Below, piece by piece: positions 37,419 to 46,275 of a stretch of DNA of 64,000 nucleotides. Within the stretch, counting starts at the first letter, position 1. Every line of letters starts with the position of its first letter. This DNA comes from Methylovulum sp. (GTDB lineage: Bacteria > Pseudomonadota > Gammaproteobacteria > Methylococcales > Methylomonadaceae): assembly GCF_028687615.1 (NCBI RefSeq), contig NZ_JAQTZU010000011.1:1-64000 (forward strand), read 5' to 3'. The notes under the pieces were generated by a model. It was not told the origin of the DNA. It was given only the letters and a program-made list of their open reading frames with translations, and did no database searches. A program made the translations under genes and the position numbers.

Positions 37419-38597
37419 TTAATCCTTCCATTGACAATGTGTTTCGGGTTGGTCAAAACCCAGCGTGTCCAGTTCCGTCCTGGGATGCAAAAAACCTTCG
37501 ACAGGAGCCACTGCGACCAATGATCGAGGTGCCGCCAACAACACGGGTTGGCGAAGCTGACCATCCCAAGCCCTGAAGGACAGCGGATTGCCTTTATAGC
37601 CCTGCAAGGCGAACTGGTCGCTGAGCAGATAGGCTTTAATTGGCCCCAACTCATTGGATTTAGTTCGTGTCGCCGCCTCGCCAATAGCCCTTGCCGCCAG
37701 ATACGCGGCGTAATCTTCTTCTTCCGGCCAACGCCCGGCCAGATCTTTGAAGCGGTTTTGAAGCTGGGTCGCGCCCCATTGATCATGAGTGTGGTGCCAA
37801 GCCGTGGCGACCAGGCCTTGGGTGCCGATAACAGGCCTGGGCAACCAAGTGCGGTAATCCAGATATTCGCCGAACATGCCTTGCTCATCGGCAACCACCA
37901 GCACATCGTAATCATCAACTTGGCTGAACACCGCGACATCGGACTGGGCGGTGCGCCGCGCATCGAAGCTGTGCTCCCAAGTTTTCTCGACAACAATGTC
38001 CATATTAAACCGTTTGGCGGAACGTTTGATGGCTTCGACAAATAAACGGTCTTCAGGTGTATTGCCAATCACCAAAAACCATTTTGTCCAGCGTTTTTTC
38101 ATCATGTATTGCCCCAGTGCATCTGCCCGCATGGCGCGGTCAGGCAACAAATGCAGGACATTGCCACGGCATTGCCCGTTACGCAAATCATCATCGACCG
38201 TCGTGGCATCAAATATCAGCATCTGCTTGGCGACGGGCATATCGGCCAGCTTGAGCAGCGACTCCGCAGGTAAATTGCTTATGACATAACGGAATTTATC
38301 GGCAATATTTTTAGTAAAAACATCTACAACATTACCGTCCACCGGTACAATAAACTTTTTTAGAATGAATTGCTGGTTGGTAAATTTTCCGGTGGTGTTG
38401 TTGTCACTGATTGCCAGCTCAGCTCCAAAAATACCTTTGTTTTTGATAAAAAGGTCTACATTGGAGAAGGATGGAGGCGGTATTTTTTCTTGTGTTAAAT
38501 AAGCAATATCAATAACTTGATTGTTCTTGGCAAAGGCCGTCACAAAAAATAAACTAAAAAACAAAGCTATAATGTGAAATATTACCTTAGATATCAC
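37419..38597 (-). CDS. ABC substrate-binding protein, PQQ-dependent alcohol dehydrogenase system
   Basis: A 392-residue periplasmic binding protein of the type I (branched-chain amino acid-like) fold with a signal peptide (FHIIALFFSLFFVTAFA). Motifs such as TVDDDLRNGQCRGNVLHLLPDRAMRADAL match the family found beside PQQ-dependent dehydrogenases. It starts at GTG 38597, with AAGGA nine bases upstream. It is the first gene of the operon binding protein - beta-propeller - ATPase - permease. No quinoprotein dehydrogenase or c-cytochrome gene is adjacent here. Confidence 0.86.
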   Translation of the reverse strand: MISKVIFHIIALFFSLFFVTAFAKNNQVIDIAYLTQEKIPPPSFSNVDLFIKNKGIFGAELAISDNNTTGKFTNQQFILKKFIVPVDGNVVDVFTKNIADKFRYVISNLPAESLLKLADMPVAKQMLIFDATTVDDDLRNGQCRGNVLHLLPDRAMRADALGQYMMKKRWTKWFLVIGNTPEDRLFVEAIKRSAKRFNMDIVVEKTWEHSFDARRTAQSDVAVFSQVDDYDVLVVADEQGMFGEYLDYRTWLPRPVIGTQGLVATAWHHTHDQWGATQLQNRFKDLAGRWPEEEDYAAYLAARAIGEAATRTKSNELGPIKAYLLSDQFALQGYKGNPLSFRAWDGQLRQPVLLAAPRSLVAVAPVEGFLHPRTELDTLGFDQPETHCQWKD

Positions 38598-38754
38598 TTG
38601 AACTTTCCTTACTATAAGAGATTTATCGGTAACAATTCTAGTCGATTCGCAAAATTTTTTTTAACCTTGTTAAAAAACTGCCCCAAACCCAATTGGAACT
38701 TTCTTTTTACACTACACTTTACGGGAGCTTTTGCCCCTTTAGGACTGTTCACTT

Positions 38755-39150
38755 ATGATTGACTTTGATAACGATTTGGATGTGTTGTTTAATGCTGATT
38801 TTCCTGAGGATTTGGTCAAAAATCATCGCATTGCCACACGTTACGTACGAGAAGACATTGACGCATCGGTCAGTTACCTGGACTGGTTTAACCGCAAGAT
38901 AGTATTTGCCGTTAAACTGATCGACATCACCAGTAAAGGCGCGCTGATTGAATCTGAAAAAAAGCTCAAGATTAATCAAACCTTGATTCTGAATTTGCAA
39001 TTTAAAGCCGGAAAATCGTTTGTGATCAAAGCCAAAATCGTGCGTATCGCCGCCAATACCAACAATCAATTTGGCGTGAAGTTTGACAAATATAACAATG
39101 AATTAGGCGATTATCTTTTCGACACCCAAACCAAGCTGGTGTTTAAATAG
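38755..39150 (+). CDS. PilZ domain protein
   Basis: A 131-residue protein with a short acidic N terminus and a PilZ-type barrel: RIATRYVREDI, then LIDITSKGALIES (the D/NxSxxG-like turn) and IVRIAANTNNQFGVKF. PilZ domains bind cyclic di-GMP, and the arginine-rich first motif and second motif are recognisable though not perfect. It is probably a small effector of motility, exopolysaccharide or attachment. It is one base upstream of the MOSC gene, so they may be cotranscribed. Confidence 0.82.
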   Translation: MIDFDNDLDVLFNADFPEDLVKNHRIATRYVREDIDASVSYLDWFNRKIVFAVKLIDITSKGALIESEKKLKINQTLILNLQFKAGKSFVIKAKIVRIAANTNNQFGVKFDKYNNELGDYLFDTQTKLVFK

Positions 39151-39151
39151 C

Positions 39152-39976
39152 ATGGCCGGGATTATCCTAAGCCAAATTACCGTTTATCCGGTGAAATCAC
39201 TGGCGGGTATCAACGTCCCCTCTTGGCCTGTTACGGCCACGGGCTTACGGTACGACCGGCAATGGATGCTTATCGACGCCACCGGGCAATTTCTCAGCCA
39301 ACGCCGTTTAGCCGCGATGGCCTTGATCAAAACCGCCTTAACTGACCGGCATCTGATCTTATCCGCCCCAGGCAAAACGGATTTACATCTACCCGTATCA
39401 CCCGCCCTCGGCATCACAGTAGCTTGCACTATCTGGGAAGACCAATGCACCGCCCGTCATGTGTCCACAGATGCCGATGAATGGCTAAGTGATTTTTTAC
39501 AACAAGAGTGCCGCTTGGTTTATCTGCCGGAAGATGAGATCCGCACCGTCGACCCTGATTATGCAAAGGCAAGTGATCAAACCGCTTTTTCTGATGGCTT
39601 CCCGTTTCTGCTGGTTTCGGAAAACTCCCTGGCCTGCCTGAATGAAGCCATGCAATTAGCTATGAGCATGGCGCGTTTCCGGCCGAATTTGGTGGTTTCC
39701 GGTTGCGCGGGCTATGCCGAAGACAGTTGGCGGGAAATCCGCATCGGCGCCATTGACTTCAGATTACCCAAACCCTGCTCCCGTTGCTCCGTACCCACCG
39801 TCGATCCAAACACCGCACAAACCGGCAAAGAACCGTTGACCACCCTGAACCGCACCCGCAAATGGCAGAACAAAGTCTACTTTGGACAAAACGCCTTGCA
39901 CAACCAAACTGGGAGTTTGGCAGTCGGCGATGTGGTCACGGTGACGCGGTCGGGCGACAAACAACCGCCAATTTAA
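39152..39976 (+). CDS. MOSC domain-containing protein (YcbX/mARC-like)
   Basis: A 274-residue molybdenum-cofactor-binding protein. The N-terminal beta-barrel domain (ITVYPVKSLAGI, LRYDRQWMLID) precedes the MOSC domain, whose conserved cysteine lies in KPCSRCSVPTVDP. Relatives reduce N-hydroxylated bases with a reductase partner. No iron-sulfur domain is fused here, unlike longer YcbX proteins. It follows the PilZ gene by one base and converges with the PAP2 gene, overlapping by four bases at the 3' ends. Confidence 0.9.
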   Translation: MAGIILSQITVYPVKSLAGINVPSWPVTATGLRYDRQWMLIDATGQFLSQRRLAAMALIKTALTDRHLILSAPGKTDLHLPVSPALGITVACTIWEDQCTARHVSTDADEWLSDFLQQECRLVYLPEDEIRTVDPDYAKASDQTAFSDGFPFLLVSENSLACLNEAMQLAMSMARFRPNLVVSGCAGYAEDSWREIRIGAIDFRLPKPCSRCSVPTVDPNTAQTGKEPLTTLNRTRKWQNKVYFGQNALHNQTGSLAVGDVVTVTRSGDKQPPI

Positions 39977-40671
39977 TTTTGTCCCCGCTCGTACCAGCCG
40001 TAATACAGCAACCAAGCCACCAAAAACACCAGATAGCCAGTCCACAAAATATCCGATATAAAATGCCCGCCCGCCGCCATGCGCGACAAGCCCATCACTA
40101 ACCCCGCTGCCAGGGTCAAGGAAAAATACCATGCCTTACGCCTACGCGATAAAAAATACGCGGCAAACAAACTAAAACCCACCGAACAGTGTCCGCACGG
40201 AAAGGATTTATGGGGCGTACCGCCAATTTTCAGCGGCGGGACATAATCATTGTGCCCGCCAAATTCCGTGATGTGCAAGGGTCTAGGCCGCCCCCAATGG
40301 TCTTTGAAGACGAGGTTGACCACCAACCCCGGACCCAATGCGATAACCAACAAAACATACAAAGCGGGTCGGCGCAAAGGCTGTAATTTTGCCAGCCCAA
40401 AACTGGCAACTGCAAGCAACAATGCGCCTATAGCCGTAGCAACCAACACTTTGGGTGCATAGGCAAACAAACCGCGCCATAACCACCAATCGCCCCAAGT
40501 CCAAACGGAATGCCCTTCACCAGACTGATAACCAGATTGATAAACGGGTTGATAAAAAACCGCCGCCACTTGCCGGTCAATATCCGTCAACCAAAATACA
40601 GGTGTCGTGATACCCATCAACAATAGCAGGATCAATAATTCTCGCCAGCGGCGGCTTAAAAGCAAATTCAT
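39973..40671 (-). CDS. PAP2-family membrane phosphatase
   Basis: A 232-residue membrane protein with about six helices and the three phosphatase signature motifs: KDHWGRPRP, PCGHCSVGF (variant of PSGH) and SRMAAGGHFISD. These form the vanadium-haloperoxidase-like active site facing the periplasm. The substrate could be lipid A or undecaprenyl/phosphatidylglycerol phosphate (LpxE-, LpxT- or PgpB-like); sequence alone does not decide. GGAACAAAAG precedes ATG 40671. It lies next to lnt, consistent with envelope lipid metabolism. Confidence 0.88.
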   Translation of the reverse strand: MNLLLSRRWRELLILLLLMGITTPVFWLTDIDRQVAAVFYQPVYQSGYQSGEGHSVWTWGDWWLWRGLFAYAPKVLVATAIGALLLAVASFGLAKLQPLRRPALYVLLVIALGPGLVVNLVFKDHWGRPRPLHITEFGGHNDYVPPLKIGGTPHKSFPCGHCSVGFSLFAAYFLSRRRKAWYFSLTLAAGLVMGLSRMAAGGHFISDILWTGYLVFLVAWLLYYGWYERGQN

Positions 40672-40697
40672 CTTTTGTTCCAGTCAAATCGATACGG

Positions 40698-42263
40698 TTA
40701 TTTTCTCTGAAAATAACGGCTAGAGATAAGCAAAATCAACAATCCCCCCCACAGCAACCCAGGGACTAACCAAAAATAGTCTTGGTAAAACGTCGATTCT
40801 GGATGGCTACGATAAGGGACGCGATACAAACCGGCCCAAGACTGTGCCAACGGCGATTGCTCCAGCACCTCCCCCGATGCCAAGCCCACCGTGGAAATCC
40901 CCGTATTGGTCACCCGCAATACCGGACGGCGAAATTCCACGCCACGCGCCAGCGTCATGTACAAATGCTGGTAAGGTTCCTGCCAAGTGCCGTACCATGA
41001 ATCATTGGTGACATTGACGATGAATTGCGCCCCCAATTGCGCCAACTCCCGCGAGAACGCCGGAAACAAACTCTCGTAACAAATCTGCGCCCCCATTTTA
41101 AACCCGTGCAATGTCAACAACTGTTCAGGCCCTGCCCCACGCGCAAAATGTCCGGTGGCGGGCAACCATTTGCGGATTTGCGGAAAATAGCTTTCGCCGG
41201 GAATAAATTCACCAAACGCCAACAAAATCGACTTGCCGTAATGCGGCGGCACGATCACGCCATTTTCATCCAAAACAAACAAGGAGTTGGTGATTAATTT
41301 GGATGCCGGATCGACGCTGTACGCCCCGGTCAACAACGGCACTTGTTGCCTACGGACAAACTCAGACAAAGCCTGCGATTGCCCGGAAGCCTTAAACCAG
41401 CCGCCCAACAAATACGGGTAAGCGGTTTCCGGCCACATGACAAAATCAATTTTTGCACCCTGATGTGCCGCCATCGCCTCCGCCGTCAGGCTCGTGTAAC
41501 GTTTATAAATAGTATCACGATTATTTTTACCCAATTCCGCCGAGATTTTTTCCTTATTGCTGATACTGGCCTGCACCAACAACGCGTTCAGCTCCGCATC
41601 CGGTTTCGGCAAGCGTGACTTCAACCACAGCCCGCCGCAATTGAGCACCATAAAAACCGCCAGGACACCGCCACAGATGAATTTGCCGGATGGCTGCCGC
41701 CGCTGTTGCCATGCCATCGCCAGCGGCAAATTGGTCAACACCGTCACCGCGCTCAAACCACTGAAACCAATCATTTCCGCCCATTGATAAACCGGAAAAT
41801 CCGCGCCGTACCACGAATAACCAAAATTCCAGTCGAACACCGTGTAAGAGTTCGCCTCGCACAACACGGTGATGACCGCCATCAGCCACAATGACCAGCT
41901 CTCCGACCCGCGCAAAAATCGTCGCCCCAAAAACCAGAACAAACCCGCCACGGGCACATACAAATTGGCAATCAGCGCGTACAGCATCAACCCGACAATC
42001 GCCCAAGGCCAATCCAGATGGGCAAATAGATGCAGCGTCAACGCCACCCAGTTAAAGCCAATCAAGGTGAACACAAACGCAGTCAACAAACCGCCTAACA
42101 AAACCGGTCTGAGCCGGGTTTGCCGCAACCAAAACAACCACAAAGGCACAAAACCAAACAAGGAAGCCCACGGCGGAAACGGGATGTAACTCGTGCCGAT
42201 GAAAATCCCGGACAGGACAGGCAGCAACCACGGGTTGCGGAGAAAAGATAACGCGGGAATCAT
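40698..42263 (-). CDS. lnt: apolipoprotein N-acyltransferase
   Basis: A 521-residue inner-membrane enzyme adding the third acyl chain to lipoproteins. The N-terminal half has about six to eight helices. The periplasmic nitrilase-like domain holds the catalytic Glu in WPETAYP, the Lys in the GKSILLAFGEFIPGE region and the Cys in CYESLFP. A final helix (YFWLVPGLLWGGLLILLI) closes it. ATG 42263 is preferred to TTG 42275, though neither has a good ribosome-binding site. A near-perfect stem-loop (40695-40719) spans its stop codon. Confidence 0.95.
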   Translation of the reverse strand: MIPALSFLRNPWLLPVLSGIFIGTSYIPFPPWASLFGFVPLWLFWLRQTRLRPVLLGGLLTAFVFTLIGFNWVALTLHLFAHLDWPWAIVGLMLYALIANLYVPVAGLFWFLGRRFLRGSESWSLWLMAVITVLCEANSYTVFDWNFGYSWYGADFPVYQWAEMIGFSGLSAVTVLTNLPLAMAWQQRRQPSGKFICGGVLAVFMVLNCGGLWLKSRLPKPDAELNALLVQASISNKEKISAELGKNNRDTIYKRYTSLTAEAMAAHQGAKIDFVMWPETAYPYLLGGWFKASGQSQALSEFVRRQQVPLLTGAYSVDPASKLITNSLFVLDENGVIVPPHYGKSILLAFGEFIPGESYFPQIRKWLPATGHFARGAGPEQLLTLHGFKMGAQICYESLFPAFSRELAQLGAQFIVNVTNDSWYGTWQEPYQHLYMTLARGVEFRRPVLRVTNTGISTVGLASGEVLEQSPLAQSWAGLYRVPYRSHPESTFYQDYFWLVPGLLWGGLLILLISSRYFQRK

Positions 42264-42661
42264 AAGGTTTGCCAATCAGGGATTTTTTGATTTTGTGGCG
42301 GACAACTTTAGCACAAGCCCCGAATAAGCCGTAAAATGGTTTTGCCTTGGGTTTGCTTTGGGTATCAGTAATCCCGACAGTCATGTGATTGAGGATTCTA
42401 TTGCGGCCCTAGTTTAGACACATGTTCCCAAGCTGAGGTTATCCTAGGGCATAATGGGAATGCGGTACGGGAAACCCTGTCTTCCAGCCATTCTCGAAGC
42501 TAGAGCTTCAGTGACCTGGGTTACCAAGCTAGTGCTTGGTAACCAGTACGAATTAAAGAGTAGCTGTGTGCCGGGGCGACCCGTTCCAAAATATTTCAAA
42601 TGATTATAGGCAATTCAAGACGTTAAATACATGATTACAAAACAACTAACTCAACCTTAAC
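42264..42661. repeat. intergenic region with palindromic repeats (AAGCTAGAGCTT / GGTTACCAAGC families)
   Basis: It contains GAAGCTAGAGCTTC (42496-42509) and a perfect 11-bp stem GGTTACCAAGC/GCTTGGTAACC (42519-42544). Related units recur at 45930-45954 and 45962-46000, on the other side of the AAA+ and toxin-antitoxin genes. No gene was seen. Confidence 0.6.
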
Positions 42662-44146
42662 TTAATTCGCCGCTTTAAAATCAAACTTCTTAAATATCTC
42701 TTTCAAATCCTCAATTTTATCTTTCAGCGTCACAGATATGGATTTTGTCTCCCTGATAGCCTCAAGCAATTTTTCGGTGGTAACCGTTTTATCATCGGAA
42801 ACAAAAGCCGCTTCAATGGTTTCTTTAACGACCGCCTCAATATCCGCACCGCTAAAGCCATCGGTTTCTTTGAGCAACTTGATCGTGTCAATCGCCTGGC
42901 TGAATTTGCCGCGTTTTTTGAGGTGGATTTCAAAGATACGGCGGCGTTCTTCGGCATTGGGCAATTCCACTAAAAACAATTCGTCAAAACGGCCTTTACG
43001 CAAAAATTCCGGTGGCAATTGCGAGACATCGTTAGACGTTGCCAGCACATAAACCGAACTTTCTTTCTCTTGTAGCCAGGTTAAAAAATTGCCGAACAAG
43101 CGCGTGGTGATGTCGCTACCGCCTCCGGTGCCGCCAACGCCCGCAAAGGCTTTTTCCAGTTCATCAATCCACAATACACAAGGCGACACGGCTTCGGCGG
43201 TTTTAATGGCTTTGCGTAAATTGTCCTCACTTTCACCGACATATTTGCCCATCAATTTGCCAATATCCAAACGTAACAGCGGCACTGCAAACAAATTGGC
43301 AGTCGCTTTGGCGGTTAAACTTTTGCCGCAACCGGGCATTCCGACAATCAACAAGCCTTTCGGCAAATCAATACCGAATTTTTTCGCTTCACCGAGATTA
43401 TTAAAAATCTTCGCTTTCGCAGTCAGATAATCCTTGAGTTTTTCCAAACCACCGACACTGCCTAAATTAGCTTCAACATGAATAATTTCCAACAAGCCAG
43501 ATTTTTTTATGATTTGTTCTTTCTCATTCAAAATAAGCTGCTTATCCTTGCCATCTATCGTGCCACTTTCTTGATAGGCCAAATTGAGAATTTGCCGGAT
43601 TTCAAAATCACTCAAGCCCTTAAAAGACACTGCCAATTCGTTTAGGACCGTTTCAGTTAAGGCCAATTTAAAACCCAGTGCATAATCTTGGATGGTGGCA
43701 AGAATCTCTGCGTGGTTCGGTAGCGGAATATCAAAAACCGTAATCATCGCTTCCAATTCGGGCGGAATCACTAAGGTGGTATTGACCAGAAAAACCGTGA
43801 CATAAACATCAGCTTGATAAATAGTTTTTAAGGCGATGGATTTTAAGCGGGCAATAATTTCTGAATTATTGAGTTGATGATGGACATCTTTTAAGACAAT
43901 AAAGGCTTTTTTCGCTTCATTGTCATCTAACAGGGCAAGAAAATCATTTAAGCCGTAACTGTGCTTGGGTGCTTTGGTGACAAAATCGACGTACTTATTG
44001 GCTTCGTTATATTCATAAACGTCAAAGCCTTTGCGGGCGGAGGCGATTAAGGCATCCACCGCTTGAAAGTCAAAACTGTGGATATAAATGATGGGGCGCA
44101 AGGCATCGACATAACTGGCTAATTTTTGGCTGGCGTTCAGTTCCAT
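42662..44146 (-). CDS. Ycf46-like AAA+ ATPase
   Basis: A 494-residue protein with a degenerate N-terminal P-loop-like domain (about 1-190) followed by a complete AAA+ module. Walker A is GMPGCGKSL, Walker B is CVLWIDELEKAF, sensor-1 is LATSNDV, and an arginine-finger region is LRKGRFDELF. This organisation is that of Ycf46 of algae and cyanobacteria and its bacterial relatives, whose function is poorly known. It begins two bases after the stop of the 357-residue gene, so the two are almost certainly cotranslated partners. It is the last gene of the minus-strand accessory block. Confidence 0.86.
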   Translation of the reverse strand: MELNASQKLASYVDALRPIIYIHSFDFQAVDALIASARKGFDVYEYNEANKYVDFVTKAPKHSYGLNDFLALLDDNEAKKAFIVLKDVHHQLNNSEIIARLKSIALKTIYQADVYVTVFLVNTTLVIPPELEAMITVFDIPLPNHAEILATIQDYALGFKLALTETVLNELAVSFKGLSDFEIRQILNLAYQESGTIDGKDKQLILNEKEQIIKKSGLLEIIHVEANLGSVGGLEKLKDYLTAKAKIFNNLGEAKKFGIDLPKGLLIVGMPGCGKSLTAKATANLFAVPLLRLDIGKLMGKYVGESEDNLRKAIKTAEAVSPCVLWIDELEKAFAGVGGTGGGSDITTRLFGNFLTWLQEKESSVYVLATSNDVSQLPPEFLRKGRFDELFLVELPNAEERRRIFEIHLKKRGKFSQAIDTIKLLKETDGFSGADIEAVVKETIEAAFVSDDKTVTTEKLLEAIRETKSISVTLKDKIEDLKEIFKKFDFKAAN

Positions 44147-44148
44147 TG

Positions 44149-45222
44149 TTAAATCACCATGTAAAGTAAAGCGTGGTTAGCGTTATTGCTCTTGTAATCA
44201 ATGCCATCAAGAATTAAAAACTCTTTATTAACCGCTTCGGCGTTGAGTTCTTCGCCGTTTTTGCCCGCATTACGGACAAAATTACCTGCTTCCATTTTTA
44301 GAACCAGGCATTTTGTGCCTTTGGGTTCTAAATCTTTCCAATAGCCTTCGGTTGCTCCTGCATAAGAGCGATAAGATGATTGCACGGGTAACAGCAGTTC
44401 GTATTCAATATAATCGCTAGAACTATTTGAATAAAAACTCAACCCATCAAATATTAATCCAATTCCTTGTGTACCTAGGTATTCATCAGTACCATCATTT
44501 TCTTTAATTTTTACGGAACTGGATGCGTCATTAATTTGGGTCACACAAACTTTCTGATCGGTAACTTTTTCCCATGTAAGATTAGTATCTTTTTGATATT
44601 TTCCAATTTCATTCAGTCTAGGTATTTTTAAAAATGCCGTTTCTTTTTGTTCTTTATCAAACAGATTTGAGTGCCGATAAGCCTCATTTGCCAGCATGGT
44701 AAACAGCGTTAGCGGGCTTTTTTCTATAAACAGGGCGAAAAACAAAGCAAAATCCACCCGGAACAATGGTTCATAATCACTCCACAGAGTATCAACAGCG
44801 GTTTTTAAAAACGGGTAATCTCCGGCTTTTTCTAACATATCAAGACATAACTGTTCATAACCTGCGTGATAGTTTTTAATGACCGCATTTCTTTGAAATT
44901 GCTGGTTAGCGAGTGCTTCAAGCTGTTGCCGCTGCTGTTCCCGAAACTCAAACGGATGCACTGCCGCTTGAATCTGCGCTTCGCTGATGTCTGCATGGAA
45001 TAACTGGCATAAGGCGCGGGCAATGGTCAGCTCATTTTTACTCGTGATCTCCTGCAATTGGCTGAGTTCGGCACTTAAGCCCCGCACTTCCAGCCAACGG
45101 TGCAGCACTTGGCTATGGTATGCGGTTAATAAATCATCCAGATTGAAATTTGCCCGTAAATCAGTTAAATCTCTGACGGGATGTTTGTCTAACAGTAAGT
45201 TAAATTTTATCGCTTTGGTCAT
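44149..45222 (-). CDS. uncharacterised partner of the AAA+ ATPase, 357 aa
   Basis: A soluble 357-residue protein. Residues 1-110 (IKFNLLLDKHPVRDL, then LLTAYHSQVLHRWLEVRG) resemble an N-terminal module I have seen in varied uncharacterised proteins, with an LxRWLxxRG core. A central helical region and a beta-rich C-terminal part (YIEYELLLPVQSSY; CLVLKMEAGNFVRNAG) follow. Start moved to ATG 45222; the ORF track runs 31 codons upstream into a repeat. The tight coupling to the Ycf46-like ATPase suggests a substrate adaptor or client. No function is assigned. Confidence 0.72.
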   Translation of the reverse strand: MTKAIKFNLLLDKHPVRDLTDLRANFNLDDLLTAYHSQVLHRWLEVRGLSAELSQLQEITSKNELTIARALCQLFHADISEAQIQAAVHPFEFREQQRQQLEALANQQFQRNAVIKNYHAGYEQLCLDMLEKAGDYPFLKTAVDTLWSDYEPLFRVDFALFFALFIEKSPLTLFTMLANEAYRHSNLFDKEQKETAFLKIPRLNEIGKYQKDTNLTWEKVTDQKVCVTQINDASSSVKIKENDGTDEYLGTQGIGLIFDGLSFYSNSSSDYIEYELLLPVQSSYRSYAGATEGYWKDLEPKGTKCLVLKMEAGNFVRNAGKNGEELNAEAVNKEFLILDGIDYKSNNANHALLYMVI

Positions 45223-45260
45223 AATGGCTGGTTTTGTCGGGTTAATGAAAGGGTTTGTTT

Positions 45261-45378
45261 GTAGGTCGGGTCGCCTAATGCGCCTACTGTTGGTAGCGAT
45301 AGCGTAACCCGACAATTGTGTCGCCTAAAATGTCGGGTTACGTTATCTCGCTACGCTCAATAAGCTAACCCGACCTAC
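45261..45378. repeat. nested palindromic repeat (GTAGGTCGGGT / CGTAACCCGACA)
   Basis: Outer arms GTAGGTCGGGT (45261) and ACCCGACCTAC (45368) enclose a second perfect 12-bp inverted pair, CGTAACCCGACA (45303) and TGTCGGGTTACG (45331). The total of 118 bp is non-coding and MITE/REP-like. It lies just upstream of the 357-residue gene. Confidence 0.7.
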
Positions 45379-45393
45379 AGGGTGATCAGCATT

Positions 45394-45654
45394 TCAATAA
45401 AACTGTTCATAATCATCGTGGTTGCCAATCCAAAACCACGTCACGGTATCGTCTTCCATAATGCCAAGCGCACGATAACCGCGTGTGATTCTGACTGACC
45501 ACACGTCTTCGGCATGGTTGACGCATTTAAAATGCAATGACGGATGAAAAGGGTTGTTCGACCATATAACATAGGTTTTTCGGGCTTTGCGGCGTATCGC
45601 CCCGTCTAATCGCCGATAATTTTCCCAAAAACTGGGCAAAGTCAGCGACTCCAT
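45394..45654 (-). CDS. ParE/RelE-type toxin of a type II toxin-antitoxin module
   Basis: An 86-residue protein with the small RelE/ParE fold pattern: a helical start (LTLPSFWENYRRL), then HPSLHFKCV, VWSVRITRGYRALGIM and WFWIGNHDDYEQF. Members are mRNA interferases or gyrase poisons; sequence does not decide which. Its start overlaps the antitoxin end by 13 bases, giving coupled translation in the usual antitoxin-first order. Confidence 0.85.
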   Translation of the reverse strand: MESLTLPSFWENYRRLDGAIRRKARKTYVIWSNNPFHPSLHFKCVNHAEDVWSVRITRGYRALGIMEDDTVTWFWIGNHDDYEQFY

Positions 45655-45881
45655 AAGTCATCATGATTTAAAGGTTGTGCCAAGCCTTCTTTAATTTGCT
45701 GTTTTGCCAAACGGGCTTTTTGGATCAAGTTATCTTGCGTTTTTGCAAAAGCTTCATCCCAAGACAGCTCATCTTGCAGATCGGCAACATAAGATTGTAA
45801 ATGCTCAACGATTTGGTTTTGGGTGGCATCGGGCAATGTCCCCATCATTTTAACAACTGTGGCAATGGCTTCTGATGACAT
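45642..45881 (-). CDS. antitoxin of type II toxin-antitoxin module
   Basis: A 79-residue acidic helical protein (SSEAIATVVKMMGTLPDATQNQIVEHL, then DELSWDEAFAKTQDNL) of the size and layout of antitoxins paired with this RelE/ParE group. The second in-frame ATG (45881) is chosen because AAGGA lies eight bases upstream; the first (45887) leaves no spacing. It neutralises the downstream toxin and probably autoregulates the pair. No classical DNA-binding motif is obvious. Confidence 0.82.
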   Translation of the reverse strand: MSSEAIATVVKMMGTLPDATQNQIVEHLQSYVADLQDELSWDEAFAKTQDNLIQKARLAKQQIKEGLAQPLNHDDLWSR

Positions 45882-45887
45882 AATCAT

Positions 45888-46275
45888 TTCCTTTTTTTTA
45901 GATTCAATTCACGATGGTTTGTTTTAGCTGGTTACCAAGCTCTAGCTTGATAACCCGTCTCAGAAGCTCCAGCTTCGATCATGATGGAAGCTAGAGCTTC
46001 CCGTGCTGCGTTCCCAAACCGGATATTCACTGTCATTAATTTAAAAAATAAGGCTATAAAAATCATAAAGTTGTGTATTTTGAAAATCCCCCTCAATCCC
46101 CCTTTTTCAAAGGGGGAAGTTCATTTTTTCAATCTCAGCGAAGAGTAGGCTAATTCCCCCCTTTGAAAAAGGGGGGCTAGGGGGGATTTATCAACATAAC
46201 TATCTGTTTTATAAAAATTTTTATTAACTCAATGGGAGAGAAGCCGGAGCTTGGGAACGAGCAATTTTGTTCTAG
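45888..46275. repeat. repeat-rich intergenic region
   Basis: It holds GGTTACCAAGCTCTAGCTTGATAACC (imperfect palindrome, 45930-45954), AAGCTCCAGCTT and GAAGCTAGAGCTTC (45962-46000). A larger inverted repeat follows, with arms AATCCCCCTCAATCCCCC (46084) and GGGGGGCTAGGGGGGATT (46171-46188), enclosing CTTTTTCAAAGGGGG-type inner arms. All are non-coding palindromic families that recur elsewhere in such genomes. Confidence 0.7.
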
